Origin: an uncultured Rhodanobacteraceae bacterium
Lineage (GTDB): Bacteria; Pseudomonadota; Gammaproteobacteria; Xanthomonadales; Rhodanobacteraceae
Length of the DNA stretch: 6,958 nucleotides
Direction: 5' to 3'
NCBI GenBank assembly: GCA_937902695.1
Contig: CALFNI010000505.1
Location: 1-6,958 of the forward strand
Shown here: in pieces, positions 6,127 to 6,958 of the stretch
Numbering within the stretch: the stretch's first letter is position 1
Layout of the letters: each line of letters starts with the position of its first letter
Made by a program: the position numbers and the translations under genes
Notes under the pieces: generated by a model
Told to the model about the DNA's origin: nothing
Database searches by the model: none
What the model saw: the letters and a program-made list of their open reading frames with translations, nothing else

Positions 6127-6708
6127 GAATCCCGCATGGACCGTTGCGCCGGGCGGCGGCACCGCCACCGGCGCGGATTCATCGACCGCGCGCACGCCCG
6201 CGAGGCTGTGCCCGTGGTCGGCTGCCATCGTCGGCGCGTAGCCCGCCGGCCGCGACATCGCCGCCGCGACGTCGGGTTCCGCGGCGACTTCCTCGACGGG
6301 CACGAACGGCGTCGCCGGCGAAAGCTCGCGGAACGGACGCCACTGATTCGAGCCGACCTCGGCGATCATGAGTTTGTCCGGCCAGAGCCCATGCTCGACG
6401 CGCTCCTCGACGAAGACCCGCGGCACGGGGCCGCGCGGCGTGCCGTCGAGCAGCACGAACAATGCGGGCCGCCCGTCCGGCGCGCAGATCTCGGCCTCGG
6501 CGCCGACGGCGGCCGCGCCGGCCTGCAGCGTCTGCAGCTTGCCGAGCTCCTCGCTTTCCTTGATCGTGAGCGGCGCCCGCACGAGCACCTGATCGGTCAG
6601 CTTCGCCGGCTCCATGCGGAAATAGGCCGCGAGCGCAGGCCAGACCGTCTCGGGCGCGAAACCCGGCAACGTCGAGCCGGTCAGCACCAGCGCGTACTTG
6701 GTTTCCAT
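6124..6708 (-). CDS. GYF_2-domain protein (5' part of an interrupted GYF_2-RDD-pilin gene)
   Basis: A 194-aa frame with a well-supported ATG: GGAGGGGGG lies just upstream on the minus strand (about 6713-6721). Residues 1-75 (KYALVLTGSTLPGF...) resemble a small domain found at the N-terminus of other gammaproteobacterial membrane proteins, with an L-x-G-x-x-x-PGF start and an LAAYF-x-x-x-x-x-K segment. I do not know an established name for it. Residues 82-130 fit the GYF_2 (DUF4339) domain: ALFVLLDGTPRGPV, then VEERVEHGLWPDKLM and NQWRPFREL, with the typical GP and two Trp (W109, W123). An Ala/Pro/Val-rich linker (131-190) leads to HAGF and the stop. GYF_2 followed by a linker and an RDD domain is a familiar arrangement, and the RDD domain continues in the same frame after the TGA, so this is probably half a gene. 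If translated alone, it would be a soluble protein. Confidence 0.72.
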   Translation of the reverse strand: METKYALVLTGSTLPGFAPETVWPALAAYFRMEPAKLTDQVLVRAPLTIKESEELGKLQTLQAGAAAVGAEAEICAPDGRPALFVLLDGTPRGPVPRVFVEERVEHGLWPDKLMIAEVGSNQWRPFRELSPATPFVPVEEVAAEPDVAAAMSRPAGYAPTMAADHGHSLAGVRAVDESAPVAVPPPGATVHAGF

Positions 6709-6751
6709 CGATCCCCCCTCCGGGTCCGGACGACCGGGCCCGCTCGCCGCT

Positions 6752-6779
6752 AGCGTACGGGGAATTGCGGCACAGGCAA
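6752..6779 (-). promoter_or_regulatory. candidate promoter for the GYF_2-RDD-pilin gene
   Basis: On the minus strand TTGCCT (6779-6774) and TACGCT (6757-6752) are spaced by 16 nt, about 43 bases before the ATG at 6708. The -35 matches 4 of 6 consensus bases and the -10 only 3 of 6. The -35 lies in the arm of the hairpin after the thiolase, so the evidence is weak. Confidence 0.25.
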
Positions 6780-6820
6780 ATCCGGCCGGCGGCTCGTTCG
6801 ACCGGCGGTCGCGTTTGCCT
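6774..6820 (-). terminator. hairpin at the thiolase stop codon
   Basis: Arms 6774-6792 and 6802-6820 pair over 19 positions with two mismatches and two G-U-type pairs, around a 9-nt loop. The outer seven pairs (AGGCAAA / TTTGCCT) are perfect. The upstream arm overlaps the thiolase stop codon. There is no clear U-tract on the minus strand after it, but placement and length suit a transcript end. Confidence 0.55.
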
Positions 6821-6958
6821 ACGGGCGTTCGAGGATCGCCGTGACGCCCATGCCGCCGGCCGTGCAGATCGAGATCAGCCCGCGTCCGCTGCCCTTTTCC
6901 TCGAGCAGTTTCGCCAGCGTCGCGACCAGCCTGGCGCCGGTCGCCGCGAATGGATGCC
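6819..6958 (-). CDS. thiolase (acetyl-CoA C-acyltransferase), C-terminal fragment
   Basis: The final 45 residues of a thiolase, cut by the window edge; stop TAG at 6821-6819. It opens with HPFAATGARL, the GHP-x-x-x-TGAR motif whose His is a catalytic base, and contains ISICTAGGMGVTAILER (28-44). The Cys of that C-x-GGMG motif (C31) is the second catalytic cysteine. Thiolases cleave 3-ketoacyl-CoA or condense acetyl-CoA, in beta-oxidation or in ketone/PHB metabolism. The ending resembles beta-oxidation enzymes of the FadI/FadA type, but 45 residues do not separate these from acetyl-CoA acetyltransferases. The active-site nucleophile Cys lies outside the window. The GYF_2-RDD gene follows 110 nt downstream, beyond a hairpin. 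Confidence 0.9.
   Translation of the reverse strand, partial: HPFAATGARLVATLAKLLEEKGSGRGLISICTAGGMGVTAILERP

Noticed and set aside
5413..6753. Plus-strand frame of 446 codons opposite the RDD gene
   Set aside because: Arg/Asp/His-rich composition of an antisense shadow, with no motif and no ribosome binding site.

Overview
The window is high-GC DNA with bacterial gene style: closely packed genes, purine-rich ribosome binding sites, and TGA as the usual stop. The protein families and one repeat point to a gammaproteobacterium of the Xanthomonadales/Lysobacterales. The repeat is an intergenic palindrome built from GGGATTCGGGATTC-type units, which is common in that order. This placement is an inference; there is no rRNA or taxonomic marker gene in the window.

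Layout, left to right. On the plus strand come an orphan ParA/MinD-type ATPase (77-709), a secreted EF-hand protein (908-1408) ending at a strong hairpin terminator, and a compact three-gene cluster. The cluster is a SixA-type histidine phosphatase (1561-2043), a periplasmic YceI lipocalin-like protein (2060-2662), and a phospholipase D/cardiolipin-synthase-like lipoprotein (GTG start, 2659-4482) whose start overlaps the yceI stop as GTGA. After a 145-nt gap filled mostly by the palindromic repeat comes a DUF1232/YkvA protein (4628-5206). A perfect 11-bp hairpin lies between it and the converging minus-strand genes.

On the minus strand, reading right to left, are the last 45 codons of a thiolase (6819-6958), a long imperfect hairpin overlapping its stop, and a multidomain membrane-protein gene that appears broken. 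One reading frame from 6708 to 5257 encodes an N-terminal small domain, a GYF_2 domain, an RDD membrane domain and a C-terminal type IV pilin-like domain. A single in-frame TGA at 6126-6124 interrupts it exactly where RDD proteins normally have Trp in the AGFWRR-AAY-ID motif. A TGG-to-TGA change (or a base-call error) is the simplest explanation.

Much of the window concerns the cell envelope: an exported calcium binder, a periplasmic lipid-binding fold, a lipid-modifying lipoprotein and a membrane protein with a pilin-like outer domain. I see no phage, transposon, CRISPR, tRNA or defence genes, and no convincing new multi-gene system. The broken GYF_2-RDD-pilin gene is the item most worth checking.
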